From assembly GCF_010672085.1 (NCBI RefSeq), contig NZ_JAAHHT010000006.1:27837-91836 (forward strand): DNA of 64,000 nucleotides, read 5' to 3'. The notes beneath the pieces are model-generated. The model worked only from the letters and a program-made list of their open reading frames with translations, was not told where the DNA came from and ran no database searches. A program made the translations under genes and the position numbers. Of this stretch, positions 39,176 to 48,535 are shown piece after piece. The DNA comes from Okeania sp. SIO3I5. Lineage in GTDB: Bacteria > Cyanobacteriota > Cyanobacteriia > Cyanobacteriales > Microcoleaceae. Within the stretch, counting starts at the first letter, position 1; every line of letters begins with the position of its first letter.

Positions 39176-41014
39176 AATAATAAAAAGTGGAGAAATGCCG
39201 GTCTGTATGCCCTACTAGCAATAGTAGTCATCGCCCTAGCAACAGCATTCTTCGATCAACAACCCCAAACTCGCGAAACCTGGAAATACAGTAAATTCAT
39301 TCAGGAAGTAGAAAGCAATAACGTAGAAAAAGTCTTTATAAGTGCTGACCGGACAATAGCTAGAGTCAAAGCAGCAGATGGCACTGACTTCCAAGTTAAT
39401 TTACCCAACGACCCTGACCTAATAAACATCCTCACTGACAAAAAGGTAGATATTTCCGTACTACCTCAGAACGAAGAAGGATTCTGGGTCAGAGCATTAA
39501 GCAGTTTATTCTTCCCCATCCTATTATTAGTCGGACTATTCTTCCTACTACGTCGCGCTCAAAGTGGACCAGGTAGCCAAGCAATGAACTTTGGTAAATC
39601 CAAAGCCAGAGTCCAAATGGAACCCCAAACCCAAGTCACATTTGGGGATGTAGCAGGTATCGAACAAGCCAAACTAGAACTAACCGAAGTAGTAGACTTC
39701 CTCAAAAATGCCGATCGCTTCACAGCAATAGGAGCCAAAATACCCAAAGGCGTACTATTAGTAGGTCCTCCCGGAACAGGTAAAACCCTATTAGCAAAAG
39801 CAGTTGCTGGAGAAGCAGGAGTACCATTCTTCTCCATCTCCGGTTCAGAATTTGTCGAAATGTTCGTAGGTGTAGGTGCTTCCCGCGTCCGCGACCTATT
39901 TGAACAAGCCAAATCTAACGCTCCCTGTATCGTATTTATAGATGAAATAGATGCAGTGGGTCGTCAAAGAGGCGCCGGTTTAGGTGGTGGTAATGACGAA
40001 AGAGAACAAACTCTCAACCAACTACTCACCGAAATGGATGGTTTTGAAGGCAACACAGGCATCATTATTATTGCTGCAACTAACCGCCCCGACGTTTTAG
40101 ACGCTGCTCTACTTCGTCCTGGTCGTTTTGACCGTCAAGTAGTAGTAGACCGCCCCGACTATGCAGGTCGTCTAGAAATTCTCAACGTTCATGCTCGTGG
40201 CAAGAGTCTTTCCAAAGATGTAGACTTAGAAAAAATTGCCCGTCGGACACCTGGATTTACTGGAGCAGATTTATCTAATCTATTAAATGAAGCAGCTATT
40301 CTGGCAGCTCGTCGCAACTTAACAGAAATCTCTATGGACGAAGTTAATGATGCTATTGATCGGGTATTAGCTGGTCCAGAGAAGAAAGACCGAGTAATGA
40401 GCGAGAAGCGTAAGGAATTAGTCGCATATCACGAAGCTGGTCATGCTTTGGTTGGAGCTTTAATGCCTGATTATGACCCAGTACAGAAGATTAGTATTAT
40501 TCCTCGTGGTGGAGCTGGTGGTTTAACTTGGTTTACTCCTAGTGAAGACCGGATGGATTCTGGTTTGTATTCCCGTGCTTATTTACAAAATCAAATGGCA
40601 GTTGCTTTGGGTGGTCGTATTGCTGAAGAGATTATTTTTGGTGATGAAGAGGTAACAACTGGTGCTTCTAATGATTTGCAGCAGGTTGCCCGTGTTGCTC
40701 GTCAGATGGTGACTCGCTTTGGAATGAGCGATCGCCTCGGTCCTGTGGCTCTCGGTCGTCAGAATGGTAATATGTTCTTGGGTAGAGATATTATGGCAGA
40801 ACGTGATTTTTCTGAGGAAACTGCTGCTGCTATTGATGATGAGGTACGCAGTTTGGTAGACGAAGCTTATCGTCGTGCGAAGGAGGTTTTAGTAGGCAAC
40901 CGTCATGTTTTGGATAAGTTGGCTGAGATGTTGGTTGACAAGGAGACTGTAGATTCTGATGAGTTACAGGAGTTATTGGCAACTAATGATGTGAAGATGG
41001 CTGCTTTAATTTAG
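39173..41014 (+). CDS. ftsH: ATP-dependent zinc metalloprotease FtsH
   Basis: The 613-residue protein has full family length. It has two membrane helices (~9-27 and ~107-127) with a lumenal/periplasmic domain between them. The AAA+ domain has Walker A GPPGTGKT (198-205), Walker B FIDE (255-258) and the second region of homology around [15 protein letters not shown] (304-318). The zinc-protease domain has HEAGH (420-424). It is a hexameric membrane protease, and cyanobacterial paralogues carry out quality control of photosystem II D1 and other membrane proteins. The sequence around the linker ([20 protein letters not shown]) is closest to the slr1604-type (FtsH3-like) paralogue; that subtype call is from memory of the family. 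Confidence 0.96.
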   Translation: MNNKKWRNAGLYALLAIVVIALATAFFDQQPQTRETWKYSKFIQEVESNNVEKVFISADRTIARVKAADGTDFQVNLPNDPDLINILTDKKVDISVLPQNEEGFWVRALSSLFFPILLLVGLFFLLRRAQSGPGSQAMNFGKSKARVQMEPQTQVTFGDVAGIEQAKLELTEVVDFLKNADRFTAIGAKIPKGVLLVGPPGTGKTLLAKAVAGEAGVPFFSISGSEFVEMFVGVGASRVRDLFEQAKSNAPCIVFIDEIDAVGRQRGAGLGGGNDEREQTLNQLLTEMDGFEGNTGIIIIAATNRPDVLDAALLRPGRFDRQVVVDRPDYAGRLEILNVHARGKSLSKDVDLEKIARRTPGFTGADLSNLLNEAAILAARRNLTEISMDEVNDAIDRVLAGPEKKDRVMSEKRKELVAYHEAGHALVGALMPDYDPVQKISIIPRGGAGGLTWFTPSEDRMDSGLYSRAYLQNQMAVALGGRIAEEIIFGDEEVTTGASNDLQQVARVARQMVTRFGMSDRLGPVALGRQNGNMFLGRDIMAERDFSEETAAAIDDEVRSLVDEAYRRAKEVLVGNRHVLDKLAEMLVDKETVDSDELQELLATNDVKMAALI

Positions 41015-41074
41015 TAATAAGCCATCATTCTCAACTGATAACTGATAACTGATAACTGATAACTGAAAAAGTAG

Positions 41075-41100
41075 GGTGCGTTAATGAAATGTAACGCACC
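41075..41100 (+). terminator. hairpin 60 bp after ftsH
   Basis: A perfect 9-bp stem (GGTGCGTTA / TAACGCACC) with an 8-nt loop is followed by a related half-palindrome near 41139. It is preceded by ACTGATA heptamers (41034-41062). There is no T-run, so it may be a dispersed cyanobacterial repeat acting as terminator rather than a classical one. Confidence 0.45.
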
Positions 41101-41179
41101 ACCTCTGCCAAATATTTCTATTCCAAATATTTTGTTTGGTGCGTTACGCTTCCCTAGCTATCTATCTACTCTGGTAGGG

Positions 41180-41640
41180 TGCTTCAGAAAATTAATTAAT
41201 TATCATCTCCATCTTGTGAAGGCTTCATAAAATGCAATTATTGCTGTATAAGCAACAGAAGGAATTTTTTACTACCCATCTTTTCTGGGGGGTGCTTCAG
41301 CAAATGAATTGACTATTGCTCTCTACGCAACAGAAGGAAAATTTCACTAACCAACTCCTCAGTCCGGGTGCTTCACAAAATGAATTGACTATTGCTCTAT
41401 ACGCAACAGAAGGAAAATTTCACTACCCAACTCCTCAGTCCGGGTGCTTCACAAAATGAATTGACTATTGCTCTATACGCAATAAAAGGAAAATTTCACT
41501 ATCCATCTCCTCTAGCGGGGTGCTTCATAAAATGAATTGACTATTGCTCTATACGCAATAAAAGGAAAATTTCACTACCCAACTCCTCTGACTGGGTGCT
41601 TCATAAAATGAATTGACTATTGCTCTAGGCGATCGCTATT
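41180..41640. repeat. tandem array, exact 76-bp period (array C)
   Basis: TGCTTCA(G/C/T)(A/C)AAATGAATTGACTATTGC occurs at 41293, 41369, 41445, 41521 and 41597, each 76 bp apart, with two more diverged units at 41182 and 41219. The unit head resembles array B (TGCTTGAGAAAATGAAACGACTATT). No coding sequence. Confidence 0.9.
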
Positions 41641-41659
41641 GAAACACAATCATAGGCAA

Positions 41660-43380
41660 AACCACCAACCGCCAATACCAGAAATATCTTCATCTTATGA
41701 AGATCCCAGAAATGTTTTTTCCCTCATCAAATCTTTCCATCCATTCCTGCTGAGTGGAAAGCGAACGACATTGTCATTCTCTGAAGCCCCCGAAAAAAAT
41801 CGCGGGTCAAAAGATTTTCCCTTGCATCCTCACAAAAATTCTGATACTATAAAATTTAGCTGGACTCGTTCGTCTATACGCATGACTTTTTATTCAACCA
41901 AAATTCCTTGGTAAAAGACAATCAAATATTCAGGAATTTTTCTGAGGAGCAATAGCAGAAATATTTTCATTTTCTGAAGCTGCGCAAAGATTTTTTCCCT
42001 CATCAAATCTTTCTATCCATTCCTGCTGAGTGGAAAGCGATCGACATTTTCATTTTCTGAAGCACCCGAAAAAAATCGCGGGTCAAAAGATTTTCCCTTG
42101 CATCCTCACAAAAATTCTGATACTATAAAATTTAGTTGGGGTCGTTCGCCTATACGCATGACTTTTTATTCAATCAAGAAAAATTCACTACTCATCTTGT
42201 CTGATCTAGTGCTTCCGAAAATGAACTAACTCTGGCTTTAGACGATCGCTACTAAAACACGATCATAGCTAAAATCACCAACCGCCAAAACCAGAAATAT
42301 TTTCATTTTCTGAAGCTCCGCAAAGATTTTTTCCCTCGTCAAATCTTTCTATGCATTTCTGCTGAGTGGAAAGCGATCGACATTTTCATTTTCTGAAGCT
42401 CCCGAAAAAAAATCGCGGGTCAAAAGATTTTCCCTTGCATCCTCACAAAAATTCTGATACTATAAAACTTAGTTGGAGTCTTTCGCCTATGCGCATGACT
42501 TTTTATTCAACTAAATTTCCTGGGTAAAGGACAATCAAATATTCAGGAATTTTTCTGAGAAGCAATAGCAGAAATATTTTCATTTTCTGAAGCTCCGCAA
42601 AGATTTTTTCCCTCGTCAAATCTTTCTATTCATTCCTTCTGAGTAGAAAGCGATCGACATTTTCATTTTCTGAAGCTCCCGAAAAAAATCGCGGGTCAAA
42701 AGATTTTCCCTTGCATCCTCACAAAAATTCTGATATTATAAAACTTAACTGGGGTTGTTCGCCTATACACATGACTTTTTATTCAATCAAATATTTATAC
42801 TAAAAAGCCATCAAAACATTCAAGAGTTTTTCTATAGAGCTATGTTCAAGGAAATATTATCATTTGTTAAAGCACCCCGGCCGACTTATTTATCTAACCC
42901 TGATCAAATATTTCCATCAACCTCATAGCATTAGGAAAGCATCAACATTGTCATTCTCTGAAGCTCCTGAAAAAATCGCGCCTCAAAGAAATTTCCCTTC
43001 CATTTTCACCCCAATTCTGATATTATGGAAGTTAAGTGGGGTTGCTCGCCTATACACATGACTTTTTATTCAATCAAATATTTATACTAAAAAGCCATCA
43101 AAACATTCAAGAGTTTTTCTATAGAGCTATGTTCAAGGAAATATTATCATTTGTTAAAGCACCCCGGCCGACTTATTTATCTAACCCTGATCAAATATTT
43201 CCATCAACCTCATAGCATTAGGAAAGCATCAATATTGTCATTCTCTGAAGCTCCTGAAAAAATCGCGCCTCAAAGAAATTTCCCTTCCATTTTCACCCCA
43301 ATTCTGATATTATAAAACTTAAATGGGCTCTTTTGTCTATACGCATGACTTTTTATTCAACTAAGTTTTCTTGCTAAGTA
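41660..43380. repeat. array of 276-337-bp repeats, inverted relative to array A (array D)
   Basis: The landmark ATGACTTTTTATTCAA occurs at 41882, 42158, 42495, 42771, 43058 and 43345 (spacings 276, 337, 276, 287, 287). Units contain CATTTTCTGAAGCTCCCGAA and TTGACCCGCG-type boxes on the opposite strand to those of the 11.6-kb array. The last two units are nearly identical to each other, and copies of CACCCCGGCCGACTTATTTA occur near 42873 and 43160. Short open frames within it (41639-41914, 42864-43061) are by-products of the repeats. Confidence 0.85.
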
Positions 43381-43656
43381 GTAAATGAACTCTCATCTCC
43401 ATCTTCAAAAAGTGCCTCTAAATCTCAGTATCCACTCACTACTCATACAATTTCAATTCTTTTTTGAACCTAAAAATAAAAGATAAGATAATCATCCACA
43501 GAAAAAGTTCTTAATCCTGAAGCTAGCTCTTCACGATTACCGAAAAATCAAAGTATAAAGCCTTCTATTTCAAGAAAAAATCAAGAAATAATATTTCCTT
43601 ATATTCTATTATGTTTCAGTTTTAACCAGAAGTAATTATCAATTATCAATTATCCA
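43381..43656. other. intergenic, nothing recognised
   Basis: AT-rich sequence between array D and the parE remnant, with a TTATCAATTATC heptamer-like stretch at its right end. No gene or structure could be supported. Confidence 0.3.
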
Positions 43657-43815
43657 TTAACAAAGTCTCATTCCTAGAAAATCTGCTAATTATCTGCACT
43701 TTTCTCTAATTTTTGCTTGTAGTTTTCTTGCTGCTTGTGGATTTTTTTGAGCTAGATAAGTATTAATTTATTTTAAATCTAATCGTGCTGGAGAAACAAA
43801 AACATACCTACCCAT
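43657..43815 (-). pseudogene. decayed ParE/RelE-type toxin
   Basis: The frame starts directly after the ParD stop codon and reads MGRYVFVSPARLDLK then a stop, INTYLAQKNPQAARKLQAKIREKCR then a stop, LADFLGMRLC then a stop (stops at codons 16, 42 and 53). The pattern of ParE/RelE toxins (SPxAxxDLxEI..Y..Q.NPxAA) is clear. Two internal stops plus loss of the C-terminal half make it non-functional. Confidence 0.75.
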
Positions 43816-44109
43816 TTAATTTTCACCTCTATTTTCCATGGAAACTTCTATTTGCCTAATATCTTCTTCTAATTCATCAAATACTGCTTCACCATCAAAT
43901 ATTTCACCACGCTTTAGTGCTTCAACACCAATTTCCACCTCCTGTTTAAGTTCCTGAAATTTTCCCTTATAAATTCTTTCTCTCTCTGCCAATAATTCTA
44001 ATCCTTCCCGAATAACTGCTAGTGCATCCTGATAGTTTCCACTCTCAATTTGCTCTTTCACAAATTTTTCTATATCTGGAGTTAAGACAACATTCATAGT
44101 TTTACTCAT
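43816..44109 (-). CDS. parD: ParD-type (CopG/RHH) antitoxin
   Basis: The 97-residue protein has the N-terminal ribbon-helix-helix pattern of ParD antitoxins (NVVLTPDIEKFVKEQIESGNY, then ALAVIREGLELLAERE). Such proteins bind their operator as dimers and neutralise a ParE toxin with the C-terminal part. The stop codon abuts the ATG of the parE remnant. The toxin is dead, so the antitoxin is an orphan that may repress only its own promoter or antagonise other ParE toxins. The coding sequence itself is undamaged. Confidence 0.8.
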   Translation of the reverse strand: MSKTMNVVLTPDIEKFVKEQIESGNYQDALAVIREGLELLAERERIYKGKFQELKQEVEIGVEALKRGEIFDGEAVFDELEEDIRQIEVSMENRGEN

Positions 44110-44269
44110 TAGCTAAATAATTTTTTGATACTAATTATAAATTATAGCAATTCTAATAAGTTGTAATATTTTATCATAGTGGTTTAGTCTCCAAACCCAA
44201 GTAAAAATTGGATAAGGAGATCAAAGCTACCCTTAATTGAAATTTTGGAATAGTCATTGTAGTAATTAC

Positions 44270-44893
44270 ATGAGCAATCTTTCTTACAGTAAATTTACAT
44301 TAGAAAACGCCAAGACAAATTTTGAATTAACCCTGGAAGAAAATCAAAATTTATTTGAAGAAATTAAACCAGTTCAACCTTCTGAAATTCTCACAACTAT
44401 TTTACGAGAATATATTCCATTAGCAACTGCTATTAATACAGAAAAAGCTCGTTCTGAATTATTAATTTCTCAAATTTTAGCCGATGTTAGACGACAATTA
44501 AATTATCAAATTAGTCTTTTTTCAGGAACAGAATTTAATGTAGAAGCAGAATTAGGATTACAAGGATATTGTGATTTTTTGCTCAGTTGTTCTCCCGAAC
44601 AATATTTCATTACAGCTCCAGTTATTACCATCGTTGAAGCTAAAAATGAAAATATTATTCGAGGCTTAGGACAATGCGTTTCTAGTATGGTAGGAGCGCA
44701 ATTATTTAATCAGCGATCAGGTAATCAAGTTAAGGTTATTTATGGTGCAGTTACAACTGGAACAAATTGGAAGTTTTTAACACTTGAAGAAAAAATTGTA
44801 CGTATAGATGCAGGGGAATATTATGTCAAAGAAGTTGATAAAATTTTAGGAATTATTTTGGAACCATTTCAAGAATATCGAGAAAATTCTTAA
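44270..44893 (+). CDS. PD-(D/E)XK nuclease-like cyanobacterial protein
   Basis: The protein has 207 residues from the ATG at 44270; a longer in-frame TTG start at 44237 adds an unlikely leader. GYCDFLLS (Asp) followed ~25 residues later by TIVEAKNEN (ExK) forms a D...ExK core typical of restriction-endonuclease-like folds, and a later GAQLF...VIYGAVTTGTNWKFL segment is shared by a family of cyanobacterial proteins of unknown function. It could be a solitary nuclease, possibly linked to mobile DNA. Its 3' end is duplicated at ~48455-48514. Confidence 0.6.
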   Translation: MSNLSYSKFTLENAKTNFELTLEENQNLFEEIKPVQPSEILTTILREYIPLATAINTEKARSELLISQILADVRRQLNYQISLFSGTEFNVEAELGLQGYCDFLLSCSPEQYFITAPVITIVEAKNENIIRGLGQCVSSMVGAQLFNQRSGNQVKVIYGAVTTGTNWKFLTLEEKIVRIDAGEYYVKEVDKILGIILEPFQEYRENS

Positions 44894-44902
44894 ATCCATG
44901 TG

Positions 44903-45010
44903 AGAAGAAGCACTTTAGCGCAGTTGCCAAATAAACCAAAGTCAAGTTTATCCTTGGTTATTGAAGGAATTTCAAGAAATAAATCCTCAATAATTTTCAT
45001 TGTGTATAGC
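44903..45010 (+). pseudogene. duplicated 3' end of the Uma2-family gene
   Basis: The segment nearly repeats the last ~90 coding bases and flank of the gene ending at 48060 (CCTTGGTTATTGAAGGAATT and neighbours). It has neither start nor frame integrity. It was joined directly behind the PD-(D/E)XK-like gene. Confidence 0.8.
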
Positions 45011-45234
45011 TACCTAAAAATTGCACCGAAGGGGTTGCCTGCTACCAAAAACTCCGATCATCTAAAAATAAGAAATGTTATTGTGCTAGTGCCGCTACGC
45101 GGAAGTCAAAATTCAAAATTCAAAAGTCAAAAGTATTGATTAGTAAGGCTTTTAGGATTTTGTAACTGGTCAGTTATTTCCGCCATTCTGCACTAGGTTC
45201 GTCTACACACATAATTTTTTATTCAATAAAAAAA

Positions 45235-45361
45235 TAGGTAATAATGTAGGTTGGGTAGAACAAAGTGAAACCCAACATACAGTATTATTGTTTATTGTTG
45301 GGTTTTGTTTTCGTTATTATATTATTGGTTGGGTTGAGGAACCCGAAATCCAACCTACTAG
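45235..45361. repeat. dispersed GTAGGTTGGGTT inverted repeats
   Basis: GTAGGTTGGGT at 45246 pairs with ACCCAACATAC (~45279), and GGTTGGGTTGAGGAACCCG with ATCCAACCTAC follows to 45360. This is a palindromic intergenic repeat type widespread in cyanobacteria. ACTGATAAC heptamers lie between it and the kinase gene. Confidence 0.6.
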
Positions 45362-45391
45362 ACTGATAACTGAAAAAGCTGATAACTGAAA

Positions 45392-47281
45392 ATGACTCAA
45401 TGTTTAAATCCTAACTGTTTAAAACCTAATCCATCACAAACAAAATTCTGTTACAGTTGTGGTGAAAAATTAGTTTTAAAAGAACGTTACCGCCCTCTAA
45501 AAATTATCGGACAAGGAAGTTTTGGTAGAACTTTTCAAGCTGTAGATGAAGACAAACCTTCAAAACATTTCTGCGTAATTAAACAATTTTTTCCTCAAGC
45601 ACAAGGAACTAAAAGTTTGGAAAAAGCTGCGGAATTATTTGCTCAAGAAGCTCAACGTTTGGATGGTTTAGGTAGACATTCACAAATTCCCGAACTTTTC
45701 GCATATTTTACTCAAGATAATCGACAGTATTTAGTACAAGAGTTTATCGACGGGCAAAATTTACAACAGGAATTAGAAGAGTCGGGAGCGTTTGATGAAA
45801 GTCAAATTTTAGAGTTGTTAAAAAGTTTATTGCCGGTGTTGGAATTTATTCATTCTCAACAGGTAATTCATCGAGATATTAAACCAGAGAATATTATTAG
45901 GAGAAAGAATAATAATCAATATCCAATGCAAGCTCCAGTGCGAGCTTCTAGCTCGCCAGATAATATTATATTGGTAGATTTTGGTGCAGCTAAATATGCC
46001 ACAAAGACTGCTTTAGCTGTGACAGGAACCATTATTGGTTCTGCGGGATATGCTGCACCGGAACAAGCAATAGGAAAAGCAACTTTTGCTAGCGATATTT
46101 ATAGTTTGGGTGTAACTTGTATTCATTTATTAACTCAAGTAGAACCTTTTGATTTATTTGATGTGAGTGAAAATGACTGGGTATGGCGAGATTATTTAAA
46201 GTCGAGTGTGAGTGATGAACTTGGAGAAATATTGGATAAAATGATTGTTGCAGGAACTAAGAAAAGGTTTAAAAATGTAGGAGAAATTTTGTCTATTATT
46301 CTGCCTAACTATCAAAGAAAAACAGAATCTACTTTTCCATCGGAAATATCTCGACAATCAATTATTCAGCCTACCTCTCAACCACAAAAACAGTTGACTT
46401 CTCCACGAAAAATATCTCAATCATCAATGCCCTGTGTTTTATCTTCAACAGAATCAGAAAAAGGAGAGCTATTTACTTTTGAAGTTCCAACTGTCAATAT
46501 ATCCGGCTATATTACTCACCGTACCCAGGGAAGTGCTAGGCAAAAAATAGAAGATTTAGGTAATGGTATTAAGTTAGAAATAGTTTATATTCCTGGAGGA
46601 AGTTTTATCATGGGTTCCCCAGACAATGAAGAGGGAAGAGAGGAAAATGAAAGTCCGCAACATGAAGTTACTCTCCAACCTTTTTATATGAGTAAATATC
46701 CTATTACTCAAGAACAATATCAAGTTTTGATGGGTCAAAATCCTTCGCATTTTCAAGGAGAAAACCGCCCAGTAGAAAGTGTTAGTTGGTATGACGCTAT
46801 AGAGTTTTGCAAAAAGCTTTCTAGGAAAACTGGGAAAATTTATAGGTTGCCCAGTGAGAGTCAGTGGGAATATGCTTGTCGAGCAGGAACAACAACACCT
46901 TTTTATTTTGGAGAAACTATAACGTCTTCTGAGTTAGTTAACTACGACGGTAACTATCCTTATGCTTATGCTCCTAAAGAAGAATTTCGACAAGAAACAA
47001 CCGATGTGGGAAGTTTTCCTCCCAATGCTTTTGGTTTATACGATATGCACGGCAATGTGTTGGAATGGTGTCAGGATGTTTGGCATAATAATTATGATGG
47101 AGTGCCTACCGACGGAAGTGCTTGGGAAACTGGAGGAGATAGTAATAAAAGACTGCTCCGTGGCGGTTGCTGGAACTACTATTCTTGGAATTGCCGTTGT
47201 GCCTGGCGTATCTATTACGGTGCGGGCATCCCCTACATCAATGGGGGTTTTCGTGTCGTCTCGTCTGTCTCTCGTTCCTAG
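45392..47281 (+). CDS. Ser/Thr protein kinase with C-terminal FGE-sulfatase/C-type-lectin domain; probable DGR target
   Basis: The 629-residue protein has three parts. Residues 1-25 are a zinc ribbon (C4, C9, C20, C23). Residues ~33-310 are a Hanks-type kinase with GQGSFGRTF (40-48), K64, HRDIKPEN (160-167) and DFG (196-198), so it should be active. A Ser/Gln-rich linker (~310-385) follows, then from ~393 to the end a formylglycine-generating-enzyme-like domain (YIPGGSFIMGS, PVESVSWYDAIEFC, RLPSESQWEYACRAG, GNVLEWCQDVW). The last 40 residues (RGGCWN...GGFRVV) have the form of the variable region of diversity-generating retroelement targets. The protein would phosphorylate targets after ligand recognition by a diversified lectin-type domain; that is inference. 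No reverse transcriptase or template lies within the window. Confidence 0.88.
   Translation: MTQCLNPNCLKPNPSQTKFCYSCGEKLVLKERYRPLKIIGQGSFGRTFQAVDEDKPSKHFCVIKQFFPQAQGTKSLEKAAELFAQEAQRLDGLGRHSQIPELFAYFTQDNRQYLVQEFIDGQNLQQELEESGAFDESQILELLKSLLPVLEFIHSQQVIHRDIKPENIIRRKNNNQYPMQAPVRASSSPDNIILVDFGAAKYATKTALAVTGTIIGSAGYAAPEQAIGKATFASDIYSLGVTCIHLLTQVEPFDLFDVSENDWVWRDYLKSSVSDELGEILDKMIVAGTKKRFKNVGEILSIILPNYQRKTESTFPSEISRQSIIQPTSQPQKQLTSPRKISQSSMPCVLSSTESEKGELFTFEVPTVNISGYITHRTQGSARQKIEDLGNGIKLEIVYIPGGSFIMGSPDNEEGREENESPQHEVTLQPFYMSKYPITQEQYQVLMGQNPSHFQGENRPVESVSWYDAIEFCKKLSRKTGKIYRLPSESQWEYACRAGTTTPFYFGETITSSELVNYDGNYPYAYAPKEEFRQETTDVGSFPPNAFGLYDMHGNVLEWCQDVWHNNYDGVPTDGSAWETGGDSNKRLLRGGCWNYYSWNCRCAWRIYYGAGIPYINGGFRVVSSVSRS
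47159..47280 (+). other. DGR-type variable region at the 3' end of the kinase gene
   Basis: It codes for residues 590-629. Between the invariant RGG and GGFRVV, the positions that are Asn (AAC/AAT) in the usual DGR template of this family are here Tyr, Ser, Cys, Ile, Gly and others, with unchanged third bases (TAC, TAT, ATC, GGC, GGT). That is what adenine-specific mutagenesis produces. The segment is markedly richer in G+C than the rest of the gene. The GGTTTTCGTGTCGTCTCG stretch at the end would be the initiation-of-mutagenic-homology site. Confidence 0.65.
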
Positions 47282-47406
47282 GATTCTTCCCCTCTTTTCT
47301 TTTCCCCTTTTTCCCTTTCTCGTTTTTTCTATAAGCTACACTAACAATAAAATATGCTGTAACTGACAGACTAATAGACATCTCCCAAAATTAAAATTAT
47401 TTGACA

Positions 47407-48060
47407 ATGAACAAAACTCAAACCCAACTAACCACAAATACCTGGGTAACAGCAACTTGGCAAGAATATATCCAAACGATTCAAGACCCAACTTACGAAA
47501 AAGCTAAAAGTTACTATCACAAAGGAAAACTTAGAATCGAAATGTCACCATTAGGAAATGACCATGCTAATGACCATGCAGTTATCACTATTGCAGTTGG
47601 CCTCTTTGCTGCTACTAGAAATATTAACCTCAACTTTAAAGATAACTGCACTTATCGCAAAACTGGGTTTCGAGAAGCTCAACCTGATGTCTCCTGTTAC
47701 ATTGGTGAAAATGCAAATGTTATTCCTAGGGGAACTTCTATTATCAATCTAGATATTTATCCTCCACCAAATCTTGTTATTGAAGTTGCTAATACCTCTC
47801 TTCCTGATGATAAAGGTGAAAAACGTTTGTTGTATGAAGCAATGAATGTTTCTGAATATTGGATAGTTGACGTACAGAATCTAGAAATTATTGCTTTTGC
47901 AGTTACGAATGGAGGAAGTAGAAAAATCGATCAGTCTCAAGTTTTGTCTGGTTTACCTATTTCTTTGTTAGAAGAAGCACTTCAGCGCAGTTGCCAAACA
48001 AACCAAGGTCAAGTTTATCCTTGGTTATTGAAGGAATTTCAAGAAATAAATGCTCAATAA
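47407..48060 (+). CDS. Uma2 family (DUF820) PD-(D/E)XK-like protein
   Basis: The protein has 217 residues from the ATG at 47407; an in-frame TTG two codons earlier is less likely. The Uma2 pattern is clear: PDVSCYIGE (catalytic Asp), PPNLVIEVANTS (Glu), GEKRLLYEAMNVSEYWIVD. Uma2 is a restriction-endonuclease-like fold greatly expanded in cyanobacteria and often associated with mobile DNA; substrates are unknown. Fragments of this gene occur on both sides (44903-45010 and 48113-48450), evidence of local duplication. Confidence 0.85.
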   Translation: MNKTQTQLTTNTWVTATWQEYIQTIQDPTYEKAKSYYHKGKLRIEMSPLGNDHANDHAVITIAVGLFAATRNINLNFKDNCTYRKTGFREAQPDVSCYIGENANVIPRGTSIINLDIYPPPNLVIEVANTSLPDDKGEKRLLYEAMNVSEYWIVDVQNLEIIAFAVTNGGSRKIDQSQVLSGLPISLLEEALQRSCQTNQGQVYPWLLKEFQEINAQ

Positions 48061-48112
48061 TTCTTATTTTGTATAGTAATGCTAAATGATTTGTGAAAAA
48101 AAATACGATAAA

Positions 48113-48514
48113 ATGAACCACACTCAAATTCAACTAACTACAGATACCTAAGTAGCTTGCTGATTAAATATCAAAGCATTGACTGATATTGGTTTGTTGC
48201 CTTTTTTGGTCGAAAAAAATGCAAGCTTTTCGGTCTAAAAAGCTCAAAAAGCTAGTATCTTGGGATAATTATGGCAGAAAAATCTTGGGACAATTTTTAC
48301 GACTACCTCGTCTATAATTTCCATTTCTCCTGTCTCCTGTCTCCTGTCTCCTACCCCTACCAAAAGACTTTATTCAGCAAACCCTAAGTAACAGCAACTT
48401 GGCAAGAATATATCCAAACTATTCAAGACCCAACTTACAAAAAAGCTAAAAGAAGTTGATAAAATTTTAGGAATTATTTTACAACCATTTCAAGAATATC
48501 AAAAAAATTATTGA
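48113..48514 (+). pseudogene. chimeric Uma2 5' end / PD-(D/E)XK 3' end, interrupted by a MITE
   Basis: 48113-48150 matches the 5' end of the Uma2 gene (ATGAACCACACTCAAATTCA). A 234-bp element follows. 48385-48453 resumes the same gene (GTAACAGCAACTTGGCAAGA), and from ~48454 the sequence switches to the 3' end of the gene at 44270-44893 (AAGTTGATAAAATTTTAGGA), ending TGA at 48514. It is non-functional: it has an in-frame TAA at the element junction. Confidence 0.8.
48151..48384. mobile_element. 234-bp MITE, TA-flanked
   Basis: The ends are TAGCTTGCTGATTAAA on the left and TTTATTCAGCAAACCC on the right (imperfect inverted repeats), flanked by TA on both sides. Removing the element restores the Uma2-like sequence, so the insertion is well defined. 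Inside are a CTCCTGT heptamer repeat (48330-48352) and CTACCAAAAGACTTTATTCAG. It has a relative at 56973-57208. It has no coding capacity and was presumably mobilised by an IS630/Tc1-type transposase. Confidence 0.8.
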
Positions 48515-48535
48515 ATGCTTCATTGCTAGATTTTC

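Noticed and set aside
41639-43061. Small plus-strand frames of 65-91 codons
   Set aside because: Products of array D; translation is not conserved between units as protein.
44900-45139. 79-codon plus-strand frame
   Set aside because: Reads the Uma2 3' remnant and following repeat out of frame.
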